From M3007 sp044224705 (GTDB taxonomy: Bacteria; Bacteroidota; Bacteroidia; Chitinophagales; Saprospiraceae): a DNA stretch of 64,000 nt. Position 1 is the first letter of the stretch, and the number at the start of each line of letters is the position of its first letter. The position numbers and the translations under genes were made by a program. The DNA is taken from the NCBI GenBank assembly GCA_044224705.1, contig JBGAJY010000005.1:1-64000 (forward strand), in the 5' to 3' direction. This document shows positions 44,068-52,806 of the stretch, in pieces. The notes under the pieces are model-generated. The model made no database searches. It saw only the letters and a list, made by a program, of their open reading frames with translations, and had not been told where the DNA came from.

Positions 44068-46617
44068 ATGACAAAATCTTTTTCGCTGCTCGCCTTAGTC
44101 CTGTTATTACTCTCTGCCTGCGCCGATCGCCACAACCAAGTCTCCGAAGAAGGGGAAGACCATTCGCCTTCCAAAGCAGGCGAAGCCTTGCGCACCTGGG
44201 CTATGGCGCGGTTGTTCCCCGACGGCCATTTTCATACGGAACAATACGCCGAAGCCCTCACGCAAATGCGTCTGGAAGCCAGCCTGCGCAGCGGCTTCAA
44301 TAACACCTGGGAGGCCCTCGGTCCCAAAAACATTGGTGGGCGCACTTTGTGCCTGGCAGTCAATCCGCTGGATACCAATATTTTATATGCCGGCAGCGCC
44401 TCGGGCGGAATTTGGAAAAGCACCACAGCCGGCCGCGGCGCGACCGCCTGGATGCGCCTCGAAACCGGGTTTCCCGTGCTGGGCGTGAGCGCTATCGCTC
44501 TCGATCCGGCCAACCCGGACGTCGTTTACGCCGGCACCGGAGAAGTGTACAATGTGGAAAATTCAGCCCCCAATGTCGCCTTTCGCACGACCCGCGGCAC
44601 TTATGGCATCGGTATTTTAAAAAGCACCGACGGCGGACAAAGCTGGTCGCACAGCCTCGACTGGACCTACGGCGACCTCCGCGGCGTGCAGGACATCAAG
44701 ATCAATCCGCTGCGCCCGGCCACCCTTTTTGCCGCCACCACAGAAGGCCTGCTGCGCAGCCGCGACGCCGGCGCCAGCTGGCAAACCGTACACGCCCAGC
44801 CTATGGCCGTCGACATCGAGATCAATCCCCTGGACACCAACATCATTTTCGTGACCCACGGATCCCTGAACGACGACGCCGTGAGCGGTGTGTACCGCTC
44901 TGTCGACGGCGGCGATTCCTTCGAAAAACTGACCAATGGCCTGCCCGAATCATATTCGGGAAAAACCCTGTTGGGCCTTTGCCACAACCAGCCGAACATC
45001 GTGTACGCCTCCGTAGCCAACGATTTTAACCAGCAGGGCCTCTACCGCTCCGAGGACGATGGCGACTCCTGGGAACTGGCTAATCCGACGGATGTCTGTA
45101 CTTACCAGGGCTGGTATTCGCACGACGTGGCTGTGCACCCCAACAACCCGGACATGTTCATCTGGACAGGCATAGACGCCTGGTTATCGACGGATGGTGG
45201 CGCTTCTGTTGACAAAAAAACCTACTGGGCTGCCTGGTATTTCGGTCAAACGATCGCCGGCGAGCCCGAAGGGCCTCCGCATTACGTGCACGCCGACATC
45301 CACCGCGCCTACTGGCTGGACAACGACCCGAACAAGGTTTACGTGGTCACCGACGGCGGCATTTTCGTTTCCTACGACGGCGGTACCAACTGGGAAGGCC
45401 GAAACGGCGGCTACCAAACCCAACAGTTCTACGCCAATTTCGGCAACTCCGCGACCAACCCCAACCTCGGTATCGGCGGTATGCAGGACAATTCCACCGC
45501 CATTTTTACCGGCACGGGCAACTGGACCCGCGTGCTCGGCGGCGACGGCGAATGCGCCGCCATTCACCCGCTCGACGATCAGATCATGTACGGCTCCTCG
45601 CAGTACCTCAATCTCCGCAAATCGATCAACGGCGGCCAGAGTTTCTACGGCATCAGCCCGGGTTGGAACGGCGAAGCCACGGCTTTCAACGGCCCTTTCG
45701 AACTCGCGCCCTCCGATCCCAATATCCTCTACGCCGGCGCCCAAAGCCTCTGGCGCTCCGACGACGGCGGCGAAACCTGGAACACCGCCACCCAAAACCT
45801 GTTTGCCGATGGCGATTTTATCGTCAATATCGCCGTCCATCCGGCCAATCCTGATATCGTTTATTGCAGCACGGCGCCCGCCCAAACCGCTACAGCCCGC
45901 GTGTTTAAAGTGACTGCCAACGCTCCTTTTGTCACCGAATTGACGGGCCTGCCCAACCGGATGTGCATGGACATCGCCTGGCACCCCACGAATTACAATA
46001 TCGCCTACGCAGTGTTCGCGGGTTTCGGCGCGCCGCACGTGTGGCGCACCACCGACAGCGGCGCCAGCTGGCAGGCCATCGACAACGGCCTGCCCGACGT
46101 ACCCACCAACACCATCCTCGTAGATCCGCTCCTGCCCGACCACCTCTACGTCGGCAATGACTTGGGCATCTGGCTCTCCACCGACGCCGGCGCCTCCTGG
46201 TCACTCTACTCGGCCGATGCACCCAATGCCATGCTGGTGATGCACCTCAGCGAAGCGCCGGACCGGAAACTGCGCGTGGCGACTTACGGACTGGGCGTTT
46301 GGCAAACGGAAATGCAGGGCTCGGTGGGTACGCAGGAACTGTCGTTTGAACCTTCCGTGTCGCTCGCGCCCAACCCGGCTGCCGAACTGACGACCTTGCG
46401 CTTTACGCTGCCTGACGAGGCAGTGGTTTCGTGGCAAGTTGTTGATATTCAGGGTAAAATGGTGTTTCAAAGCAGCCGTGGGAAAAGGGCTGCGGGCGAT
46501 TATTCCGAATCCCTGGATTTGCACAATTTGCCCGCCGGGACTTACGGCGTAGTGCTGGAAGGGAAAATAAAAGGGAAACAATTTCGGGTGGCGCGGGTAT
46601 TAAGCAAGCAAAAATAG
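44068..46617 (+). CDS. Secreted BNR/sortilin-type beta-propeller protein with T9SS sorting domain
   Basis: The 849-residue protein has many propeller-blade repeats of the form 'GIWKSTTAG', 'GILKSTDGGQSWSH', 'GLYRSEDDGDSWE', 'GIWLSTDAGASWSLY' (BNR Asp-box S/T-x-D-x-G-x-T/S-W). They span ~90-760 and probably form two propellers. The C-terminal ~80 residues ('SLAPNPAAELTTLRFTL' to 'LPAGTYGVVLEGKI') are a T9SS sorting domain. The N-terminus 'MTKSFSLLALVLLLLSAC' is a lipoprotein signal, an unusual combination with a T9SS tail. Ligand or enzyme activity is not evident. Confidence 0.85.
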   Translation: MTKSFSLLALVLLLLSACADRHNQVSEEGEDHSPSKAGEALRTWAMARLFPDGHFHTEQYAEALTQMRLEASLRSGFNNTWEALGPKNIGGRTLCLAVNPLDTNILYAGSASGGIWKSTTAGRGATAWMRLETGFPVLGVSAIALDPANPDVVYAGTGEVYNVENSAPNVAFRTTRGTYGIGILKSTDGGQSWSHSLDWTYGDLRGVQDIKINPLRPATLFAATTEGLLRSRDAGASWQTVHAQPMAVDIEINPLDTNIIFVTHGSLNDDAVSGVYRSVDGGDSFEKLTNGLPESYSGKTLLGLCHNQPNIVYASVANDFNQQGLYRSEDDGDSWELANPTDVCTYQGWYSHDVAVHPNNPDMFIWTGIDAWLSTDGGASVDKKTYWAAWYFGQTIAGEPEGPPHYVHADIHRAYWLDNDPNKVYVVTDGGIFVSYDGGTNWEGRNGGYQTQQFYANFGNSATNPNLGIGGMQDNSTAIFTGTGNWTRVLGGDGECAAIHPLDDQIMYGSSQYLNLRKSINGGQSFYGISPGWNGEATAFNGPFELAPSDPNILYAGAQSLWRSDDGGETWNTATQNLFADGDFIVNIAVHPANPDIVYCSTAPAQTATARVFKVTANAPFVTELTGLPNRMCMDIAWHPTNYNIAYAVFAGFGAPHVWRTTDSGASWQAIDNGLPDVPTNTILVDPLLPDHLYVGNDLGIWLSTDAGASWSLYSADAPNAMLVMHLSEAPDRKLRVATYGLGVWQTEMQGSVGTQELSFEPSVSLAPNPAAELTTLRFTLPDEAVVSWQVVDIQGKMVFQSSRGKRAAGDYSESLDLHNLPAGTYGVVLEGKIKGKQFRVARVLSKQK

Positions 46618-46712
46618 GCGCCAATGGAATGTTATTTAAGCAAAGCACCCCTCCCGGTACAGCCTGTCCATTCTACCTTTATTTACCTTTTTTAATTTCA
46701 CAACCCGTAAAA

Positions 46713-47231
46713 ATGATGTTCCAATCACTGATCAAAACCTCGTTCATCCTTTCCCTTTGCATCTTTTCGGCTTGTAAAGACAAAGCCAGCGATCCCGAAA
46801 TTCTGTTCAAAAACCTCAGTCTGACAGACGAAAACGGACAGGCCTTGTCCAGCCCCGATCCCGACGACTGGCGCACGAACGACGCCTGGTTTCCCAAGGA
46901 AACGGCGTTGTTTGCCGGCATTCCGGAATTGCCCATCTGTACTGAAGATGCCGACGTGGAAGTGTATGACGCGTATCCCAATCCGGCCCGGAATTACTTT
47001 CACCTCACTTTCCGTTGCCGGGCCGGCACGCAACTGGAATTACGGCTGGTGAACCAGGATTTCGAAGTACTACGCTCGTTCTCCCTGCCCGGTTTTGCGG
47101 CCGGTTCCAATACGGTCTCCATCCAGGTAGACGACCTTCCCGGCATCAATGGCCAAACCCTTCGCCTGTATTACAAACTGCTCGACGGAAATTGTGAATT
47201 CCGGGGTCACGGCGATATTCTGGTGCAGTGA
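46713..47231 (+). CDS. Lipoprotein with a T9SS-sorting-domain-like fold
   Basis: Two adjacent ATG codons at 46713 and 46716 begin a lipoprotein signal ('FQSLIKTSFILSLCIFSAC', lipobox FSAC) and a 172-residue product. The C-terminal ~95 residues ('VEVYDAYPNPARNYFHLTF' onwards) have the PNP turn and strand pattern of sorting domains but end in 'RGHGDILVQ' rather than a basic K-rich tail. It follows the beta-propeller gene on the same strand. The function is unknown. Confidence 0.65.
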   Translation: MMFQSLIKTSFILSLCIFSACKDKASDPEILFKNLSLTDENGQALSSPDPDDWRTNDAWFPKETALFAGIPELPICTEDADVEVYDAYPNPARNYFHLTFRCRAGTQLELRLVNQDFEVLRSFSLPGFAAGSNTVSIQVDDLPGINGQTLRLYYKLLDGNCEFRGHGDILVQ

Positions 47232-47234
47232 TCC

Positions 47235-47289
47235 GGTAGCCCGGAATTTATTCCGGGCATATCCTGCCCGGAATAAATTCCGGGCTACC
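47235..47289. repeat. Perfect 25-bp inverted repeat at convergent gene ends
   Basis: The left arm (47235-47259, GGTAGCCCGGAATTTATTCC then GGGCA) and the right arm (47265-47289) are exact reverse complements with a 5-base loop. Each arm is itself palindromic (CCCGGAAT...ATTCCGGG). It starts 4 bp after the lipoprotein stop and overlaps the stop codon of the CysG-TauE fusion, so it could terminate both transcripts. Confidence 0.88.
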
Positions 47290-48745
47290 AGAAGAATTTT
47301 ACTAAAATCGTCAGGCTCCACACGATAATCATCAGCCCTACCCCGATCAGCATTTTCCGCACGGGCAACCGGCCCACCAAACGGGCCGCCAGCGGCGCGG
47401 CGGCCACCCCGCCGACCGTCAGGCCCAAAATCACCGGCCAGTGCCGGATGCCGATGACGGCAAAAAACGTGACGGCGCTGGCGAGGGTCACAAAGAACTC
47501 CGACAGGCTCACCGAGCCGATCACGTAGCGCGGCGTTTTGCCTTTGGTGATCAGTGTGCCCGTGACCAAGGGCCCCCAGCCGCCGCCGCCGAAGGAGTCG
47601 AGAAACCCGCCGATGCCGGCGAGCCAACCCACTTTTTTCACTTCACTTTCAACGGTTTGCGGGAAAAAAGCGCGGTACAAAATGCGCACGCCCAACACCA
47701 TCAAATAGGCCGCCAGCAGGGGTTTTACAAATTCCGCCCCACGGCCGTCGAGCCACGACAGCAAGAGCGCGCCGGCGATGGCGCCCAGCACGCCGGGGAG
47801 CAGCAGCGCCCGGAACAGGTCTTTTTTTACATTGCCAAAGCGGTAATGACTATACCCCGAAGCCCCCGAAGCGAACATTTCGGCCGTGTGGATGGAGGAG
47901 GAGACGGCCGCGACGGGCACGTTCAGGGTCATCAGGCCCATGGCCGCCGTGATGCCGTAGCCCATACCGAGGAGCCCATCGATCAGCTGAGCAAAAAAAC
48001 CGACCGCAAGGAAAGGCCAGAATTCGGGCGCGATCTGCTCGTTAAGGCCCGTCATGAAGACGATATTTGCCAATAACAGTACGCCGAAAGCGCTGAGGGC
48101 GGCCGTAGCGATTTTGCGCCAGCGGCGCCCGTCGAATTTTTCCAGGCCTTCGGGTCGGGCGGCCAGTTTGCGCGTTACGTGGTTGAGAATGCGCACTTTA
48201 TGTGAAAAATCGCCTTTCAGGTGCTCACGCAGGGCGTGCAGATTTTGGGCCACATCGTCGAGTTCGTCGGGTAGTGATTCGTGCAGGGTTTCCTTGACGC
48301 GTTTGGCGAGGGTGGGCGATTTGCCGTTGGTGGAAATCGCGATTTTCAGGTCGCCTTTTTTCACCACCGAAGACAGGTAAAAATCGCATAGTTCGGGGGT
48401 GTCGGCTACGTTGGCGAGGATACCTCGGGCGGCGGCGAGCGACTTGATCTGCCGGTTGCGGTGCGGATCGTCGGTGGCGATGATGACCAGTTGTTTGTGG
48501 TCGAGATCGCGGCGCTCAAAGGGTTTTTCAAAAATTTCGACCTCGGGGAAAAGGGCGGCGTATTCCCGTATTTCGGGCAAAACCGTCTCTCCCAGCAGCG
48601 TCACTCGCGTGGCCGGACTGTTTCTGAGCACGGCCCGGAGTTTTTCAAAACCGACGTTCCCGCCGCCGACGATGAGCACGTCGAAGTGTTCCAGTTTGAG
48701 GAAAACGGGGAAAAGGGTGTTGCCGGTGGAGGCGGTAGTTGACAT
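47285..48745 (-). CDS. Fusion of a sirohaem-synthase N-domain (precorrin-2 dehydrogenase) with a TauE/SafE (TSUP) transporter
   Basis: The 486-residue protein has two parts. Residues ~10-200 match the CysG N-terminal/Met8 dehydrogenase: 'FDVLIVGGGNVGFEKLRAVL', 'LVIIATDDPHRNRQI' and 'DLKIAISTNGKSPTLAKRVK'. It would oxidise precorrin-2 to sirohydrochlorin and may chelate iron. Residues ~215-486 are a TSUP membrane transporter ('GFFAQLIDGLLGMGYGITA', 'GFLDSFGGGGWGPLVTGTLI'), a family that moves sulfite, sulfonates or sulfur oxyanions. The gene is 11 bp downstream of cysI, which needs sirohaem, so fusion partner and context agree on sulfur assimilation. Confidence 0.9.
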   Translation of the reverse strand: MSTTASTGNTLFPVFLKLEHFDVLIVGGGNVGFEKLRAVLRNSPATRVTLLGETVLPEIREYAALFPEVEIFEKPFERRDLDHKQLVIIATDDPHRNRQIKSLAAARGILANVADTPELCDFYLSSVVKKGDLKIAISTNGKSPTLAKRVKETLHESLPDELDDVAQNLHALREHLKGDFSHKVRILNHVTRKLAARPEGLEKFDGRRWRKIATAALSAFGVLLLANIVFMTGLNEQIAPEFWPFLAVGFFAQLIDGLLGMGYGITAAMGLMTLNVPVAAVSSSIHTAEMFASGASGYSHYRFGNVKKDLFRALLLPGVLGAIAGALLLSWLDGRGAEFVKPLLAAYLMVLGVRILYRAFFPQTVESEVKKVGWLAGIGGFLDSFGGGGWGPLVTGTLITKGKTPRYVIGSVSLSEFFVTLASAVTFFAVIGIRHWPVILGLTVGGVAAAPLAARLVGRLPVRKMLIGVGLMIIVWSLTILVKFFW

Positions 48746-48756
48746 GGTTGGCTGTT

Positions 48757-50466
48757 TTAAACGTGAAAATCCGTTCCGTGCGTTGTCGTTTGTACCCAGC
48801 CTTGCCGTACGGCAAAATCGCCGAAACGCTCGCCGGGTTCCCGGTCCCGGGCATACGCCGAAAACAGCGGCGCAAGTTCCCGCAGAATCCCGTCCTCGTC
48901 CAGCATTTCACGGTAAAGTTTGTTCAACCTTTCGCCGTTGAAGGCTGCGCCGAGATAGAGGTTGTACTTGCCCGGGGCGCGTCCCACAAGCCCGATTTCT
49001 CCCAGATACGGGCGCCCGCAACCGTTGGGGCAGCCGGTCATGCGGATCAGGATTTCGTCCTGTTCAAGGCTGTTGGCTTTGAGTATGAGGTCGATTTTGT
49101 CGATCAGCGAAGGCAAATACCGCTCGGCTTCGGCGAAAGCCAGCGTGCAGGTGTTGAGCGCCACACAGGAGATCGAATGGAGCCGAAGTCCTGTTTTTTC
49201 CAGTTCGGGCAACACCCGGTATTCTTCCAGTATTCTGTAAATCAGCGATTTGTGCTCCGGCGTAATCCGGCAGATCATCAGGTTTTGATTGCCTGTGAGG
49301 CGGAAATCGCCTTCGTGGATGGTCGCGATTTTAGCCAGAGCCGTTTTGAGCAGGTAGGTTTTTTCGGTGGTTCGGATATCTGCCACGCGGCCGCCTTCAA
49401 TGAAGAGCATGACGTTCCAGGTGCCGTCCTCGTTCTGCGACCAGCCGTATTCGTCGCCCGAACGCTCGAAGCGGTACGGCCGCAGCGGCTCGAAAATGCA
49501 TCCTGCGCGGCGCTCCACTTCGGCTTTGAACACGTCCGGACCCACCCGGTCGATCGTGTATTTGAGCCGTGAAAATTTGCGGTTCTCCCGGTTGCCCCAG
49601 TCGCGTTGGGTGGTCAGGATGGCTTCCAGGACGGCCAGAAGCCGGTCTTTCGGCACAAAACCGAGCAAATCGGCGAGGCGCGGATAGGTGTCGGGCATCC
49701 CGAAAGTCATGCCCATGCCGCCGCCTGCCGCGACGTTGTAGCCTTGCAAAACGCCGCTCTCAGCGATGGCGATGAGGCCCACGTCGTTGGCAAAAATGTC
49801 GGTGTCGTTGTGCGGCGGGATCGCGAGGGCGATTTTGAATTTGCGGGGGAGGTAGGTTTTGCCGTAAATCGGCTCCTCGTCGGGCTGCGAGGTGATGGTT
49901 TCGACCAGTTCGCCGTTGAGCCAGATTTCCTGATAAGCTGTGCTGCGCGGCGTAAAATGCCGTGAAATTTCCACCGCATCGGCCAGCACGGCAGCATGCA
50001 GGGTCGATTGGGCGGGGTTGGGATGGCACATCACGTTGCGGTTCACGTCGCCGCAACCCGCGATGCTGTCCATTGCCACGGCGTTGAAGCCGCGGATCGT
50101 CGCTTTGAGCGCGCGTTTGCGGATGCCGTGCAACTGGATGGCCTGGCGGGTGGTGAGTTTGAGCGTGCCCGAGCCGTATTGTTCGGCCAGGGCGTCGAGG
50201 CGCAGCCATTGGGCGGGCGAGAGCACGCCTCCGGGCACGCGGATGCGGATCATGTAGGAGAACAGCGGCTCCAGTTTTTGCCGTTTGCGCTCGGCGTCGA
50301 GGTCGCGGTCGGTCTGTTGGTAAAAGCCGTGGAACTTGATCAATTGGGTATCATCGGGAGCGAAGGCGCCCGTGATCTCGTTGCCCAGGCTTTCGTGCAG
50401 GGTGCCGCGGAGGTAATCGCTGCCTTCTTTGATATGCTCAACTTCGGAGCGTTTCGGTTGTGACAT
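48757..50466 (-). CDS. cysI: Assimilatory sulfite reductase haemoprotein subunit
   Basis: From the ATG at 50466 the product is 569 residues. The sirohaem-[4Fe-4S] ligands are 'SCVALNTC' (Cys434, Cys440) and 'GCPNGCG' (Cys479, Cys483), the same numbers as in E. coli CysI. 'KLTTRQAIQLHGI' and 'AIAGCGDVNRNV'-like segments ('SIAGCGDVNRNVMC') are also conserved. It reduces sulfite to sulfide with electrons from CysJ in the cytosol. It sits late in the sulfate operon, before the sirohaem-TSUP fusion. Unlike cysJ, it is intact. Confidence 0.95.
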   Translation of the reverse strand: MSQPKRSEVEHIKEGSDYLRGTLHESLGNEITGAFAPDDTQLIKFHGFYQQTDRDLDAERKRQKLEPLFSYMIRIRVPGGVLSPAQWLRLDALAEQYGSGTLKLTTRQAIQLHGIRKRALKATIRGFNAVAMDSIAGCGDVNRNVMCHPNPAQSTLHAAVLADAVEISRHFTPRSTAYQEIWLNGELVETITSQPDEEPIYGKTYLPRKFKIALAIPPHNDTDIFANDVGLIAIAESGVLQGYNVAAGGGMGMTFGMPDTYPRLADLLGFVPKDRLLAVLEAILTTQRDWGNRENRKFSRLKYTIDRVGPDVFKAEVERRAGCIFEPLRPYRFERSGDEYGWSQNEDGTWNVMLFIEGGRVADIRTTEKTYLLKTALAKIATIHEGDFRLTGNQNLMICRITPEHKSLIYRILEEYRVLPELEKTGLRLHSISCVALNTCTLAFAEAERYLPSLIDKIDLILKANSLEQDEILIRMTGCPNGCGRPYLGEIGLVGRAPGKYNLYLGAAFNGERLNKLYREMLDEDGILRELAPLFSAYARDREPGERFGDFAVRQGWVQTTTHGTDFHV

Positions 50467-50502
50467 GGTGTTCGATGATGCTTGGTGGTATTGCTGGACA
50501 TT

Positions 50503-50589
50503 GCTGGCGCGAGGCTTTGCCTCGTGCCTTCCGATTCTGTCGGGCTGAGCCCGACTAATTCTTGGCACGAGGCAAAGCCTCGCGCCAGC
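50503..50589. repeat. Perfect 26-bp inverted repeat between chromate transporter and cysI
   Basis: The arms 50503-50528 (contain GGCGCGAGGCTTTGCCTCG) and 50564-50589 are exact reverse complements. The 35-base loop contains a second hairpin (GTCGGGCT-GA-GCCCGAC), and partial copies of the GCCTCGCGCCAGC unit follow to ~50630. It fills the 177-bp gap upstream of cysI and would be transcribed as part of the operon. Confidence 0.88.
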
Positions 50590-50643
50590 GAAGCCTCGCG
50601 CCAGCAATGCCCCGCGCCAGCAGCGCCTTGTGCAGGCAAGTGG

Positions 50644-51954
50644 TTAAAGAAAATATTTTAGAAGACCGGCGGCTACGCTGACGCCGATCCAGACCATGAG
50701 ATTTACTTTAAAAAAGTGCAAAGCCGCCAGTGAAATGACCGCCCAGACCAGGGAAACCCAGGCCACAGCCTGCTGCTCCGGAAAAATGACGGCCTTGCCG
50801 AGGTACAGGCAAAGGCTCAGCATGACGCCGGCCACTGCCGCAGTGGCAAATTGCAGCACCGATTTCACCGCCGGATTGGCGTGTGTCCGTTCGATGAGCG
50901 GCGCACCGGCCAGCACGAACAGGAACGACGGCAGAAAGGTGTAAAACACCGTGGCCGCCAAACCGGCCGTCGCGGTCAGCAGCGAGCCATCGAAAGTGTG
51001 GTAACCCGCCATGAACCCCACAAAAGCCAGCACAATGATCAGCGGCCCCGGCGTGGTTTCGCCCAGCGCCAATCCGTCGAGCATTTCGAGCTGACTCAGC
51101 CAGCCAAATTTTTCGACGCTCACCTGCGCCACGTAAGGCAGCACGGCGTACGCGCCGCCAAAGGTGACCAGGGCCGCCTGGGTGAAGAACAGGCAAAGTT
51201 TTTTCCAGAAATCAAAATGGGGCGCGAAAGCGAACAGCAGCCCAATCGGTAGGGACCATAACAACAAAGCCGTAGCAGCTTGCCGCGCCAGCCTGCTCGC
51301 CGAAAATGTACTGCCGGGTACCACCGAACCCTGATGAATGAGGTACGACGCTTCGTCGTAGCTGGCTTCGGGTTCGTTGTTTTGCCTTGATTCTGAATGT
51401 TTTGAAGTAAAAAAGTGCTCGCCTGCACCTAAAAAAATCGCTCCCAGAATGATGAGCGGGAAAGGCATTTTCAAAAAATAAATCGCCGCGAAAGCAGCCG
51501 CCGCGACGGTGTAATGCAAGGGCGTTTGCAGCGATTTTTTACCAATTTTGACAATAGCCACCACGACGAGGGCCAGCACTGCGGGTTTCAGCAAATCAAA
51601 AACCGCCTGAATGGCCGGCGCGTGACCGAAGCTGACGTACAGTATGCTCAGTCCCCACAGAATGACTGCCGAAGGCAGCACGAACAGGATGCCCGCCGCC
51701 AGTCCGCCGCGCGTGCCGTGCAGCATCCAGCCGGTGTAGGTGGCGAGTTGCTGCGCTTCGGGGCCGGGCAGGAGCATGCAATAGTTGAGCGCGTGCAGGA
51801 ATTTGGCGTTGCTGATCCAGCGCTTTTTATCCACGAGAAAATCGTGCAGGATGGCAATCTGGCCTGCCGGTCCGCCGAAGCTGATAAACCCAAGCCGCAG
51901 CCAGAAGGCCAGGGCTTCGCGGAAACTGGGCGGTGGTGGAGCGGGTGTTTGCAT
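50644..51954 (-). CDS. chrA: CHR-family (chromate) transporter
   Basis: The 436-residue protein has two homologous halves, as in long-chain ChrA. The first half has 'LGFISFGGPAGQIAILHDFL' with 'LLPGPEAQQLATYTGW'. The second half has 'ALVTFGGAYAVLPYVAQ' with 'DGLALGETTPGPLIIVLAFV'. There are about ten to twelve membrane helices. ChrA exports chromate, a sulfate analogue. Its position inside a sulfate-assimilation operon is suggestive, because it may guard against chromate that enters with sulfate, or may itself move sulfur oxyanions (inference). Confidence 0.9.
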   Translation of the reverse strand: MQTPAPPPPSFREALAFWLRLGFISFGGPAGQIAILHDFLVDKKRWISNAKFLHALNYCMLLPGPEAQQLATYTGWMLHGTRGGLAAGILFVLPSAVILWGLSILYVSFGHAPAIQAVFDLLKPAVLALVVVAIVKIGKKSLQTPLHYTVAAAAFAAIYFLKMPFPLIILGAIFLGAGEHFFTSKHSESRQNNEPEASYDEASYLIHQGSVVPGSTFSASRLARQAATALLLWSLPIGLLFAFAPHFDFWKKLCLFFTQAALVTFGGAYAVLPYVAQVSVEKFGWLSQLEMLDGLALGETTPGPLIIVLAFVGFMAGYHTFDGSLLTATAGLAATVFYTFLPSFLFVLAGAPLIERTHANPAVKSVLQFATAAVAGVMLSLCLYLGKAVIFPEQQAVAWVSLVWAVISLAALHFFKVNLMVWIGVSVAAGLLKYFL

Positions 51955-51972
51955 CGCGCAGGAAGTGCCGGG

Positions 51973-52722
51973 TTAACGTTTGTCGGGCGCCTTTCGCCAG
52001 TCAAAATTGTGGAAATAAAAGACCCGGATGGCGTGGATGTTTTTGAACTGGTCGCCGCTGGCCTGTTGCTGAAAAACATTCAGATAGCCGCCCTGCAACT
52101 GCGAATGACCCGTGATTTGCCAGGCCAATCCCGCGAAAAACCGGTTCTGATCGAAGTGGTTGTACACGACGTTTTTTCCAAAAGCAATGTGCGCTTCGTC
52201 GTTCAGCAACAACTGCAGACCGCCGGGTTCGAAGCCCTTTTTCGTCAAGGGGATAAAGGCGGCAAGGTTGTAGCGGGCGCGCCAGTTGAATACGTAGCCC
52301 TCATCCAGTTCGCTGTTATTCAACACCTTGCGGCGAAAACGCTCCTCCAGTCGCACCCAGTTCATGATCCGCAGCCGGGGAAAGCGGCTGAACCACTGCA
52401 CCTGCTGCCAGGGCCGGTGCTCGGGCCGGCTGATGTCCTCGTGGCCTTCGGTCGGAAAATGGTTGATGAAGGCGTAGCCGGCCGTGAGGCGTACGTCTTC
52501 GTACAGGTAATACGTCAGCCCCGGCCGGATAATGGCGAGCGAAGGCTCGTTCAGGAAATCGTCTTTGAGGCGGAAATGCCCGTCGAACCAGAGCCCCCAG
52601 CGCTCGCTCAGCCGCGCCTGACTGAAAAAGCCGAGCCAGGTTTGTTGGTCGGTGCTGATGGTTTTTTGGGCGCTGAGCAGCAAGGGAAGTAGTGCTGTAA
52701 AAATCGTCAACTGAATTCGCAT
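51973..52722 (-). CDS. DUF2490 outer-membrane beta-barrel protein
   Basis: Starting at the ATG at 52722 the product is 249 residues with a signal peptide ('MRIQLTIFTALLPLLLSAQ'). 'QQTWLGFFSQARLSERWGLW' and 'RIMNWVRLEERFRRKV' are typical DUF2490 segments, and the protein ends in an aromatic strand ('IRVFYFHNFDWRK'). The family is predicted to form small outer-membrane barrels of unknown role. It lies between the TonB receptor and chrA on the same strand. Confidence 0.82.
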   Translation of the reverse strand: MRIQLTIFTALLPLLLSAQKTISTDQQTWLGFFSQARLSERWGLWFDGHFRLKDDFLNEPSLAIIRPGLTYYLYEDVRLTAGYAFINHFPTEGHEDISRPEHRPWQQVQWFSRFPRLRIMNWVRLEERFRRKVLNNSELDEGYVFNWRARYNLAAFIPLTKKGFEPGGLQLLLNDEAHIAFGKNVVYNHFDQNRFFAGLAWQITGHSQLQGGYLNVFQQQASGDQFKNIHAIRVFYFHNFDWRKAPDKR

Positions 52723-52735
52723 GATGGAAAAACGT

Positions 52736-52793
52736 AACCACGGAGACACGGAGGCACGGAGAAATCCTCTCCGTTGCTCCGTGTCTCCGTGTT
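52736..52793. repeat. Inverted repeat built of CACGGAGA units
   Basis: The left arm AACCACGGAGACACGGAG (from 52736) and the right arm ending CTCCGTGTCTCCGTGTT (to 52793) pair with two mismatches over ~26 bases and a 5-base loop. It lies in the 84-bp gap between the TonB receptor and DUF2490 genes and may be a processing or attenuation hairpin within the operon. Confidence 0.8.
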
Positions 52794-52806
52794 GAATTGT
52801 CAAAAA

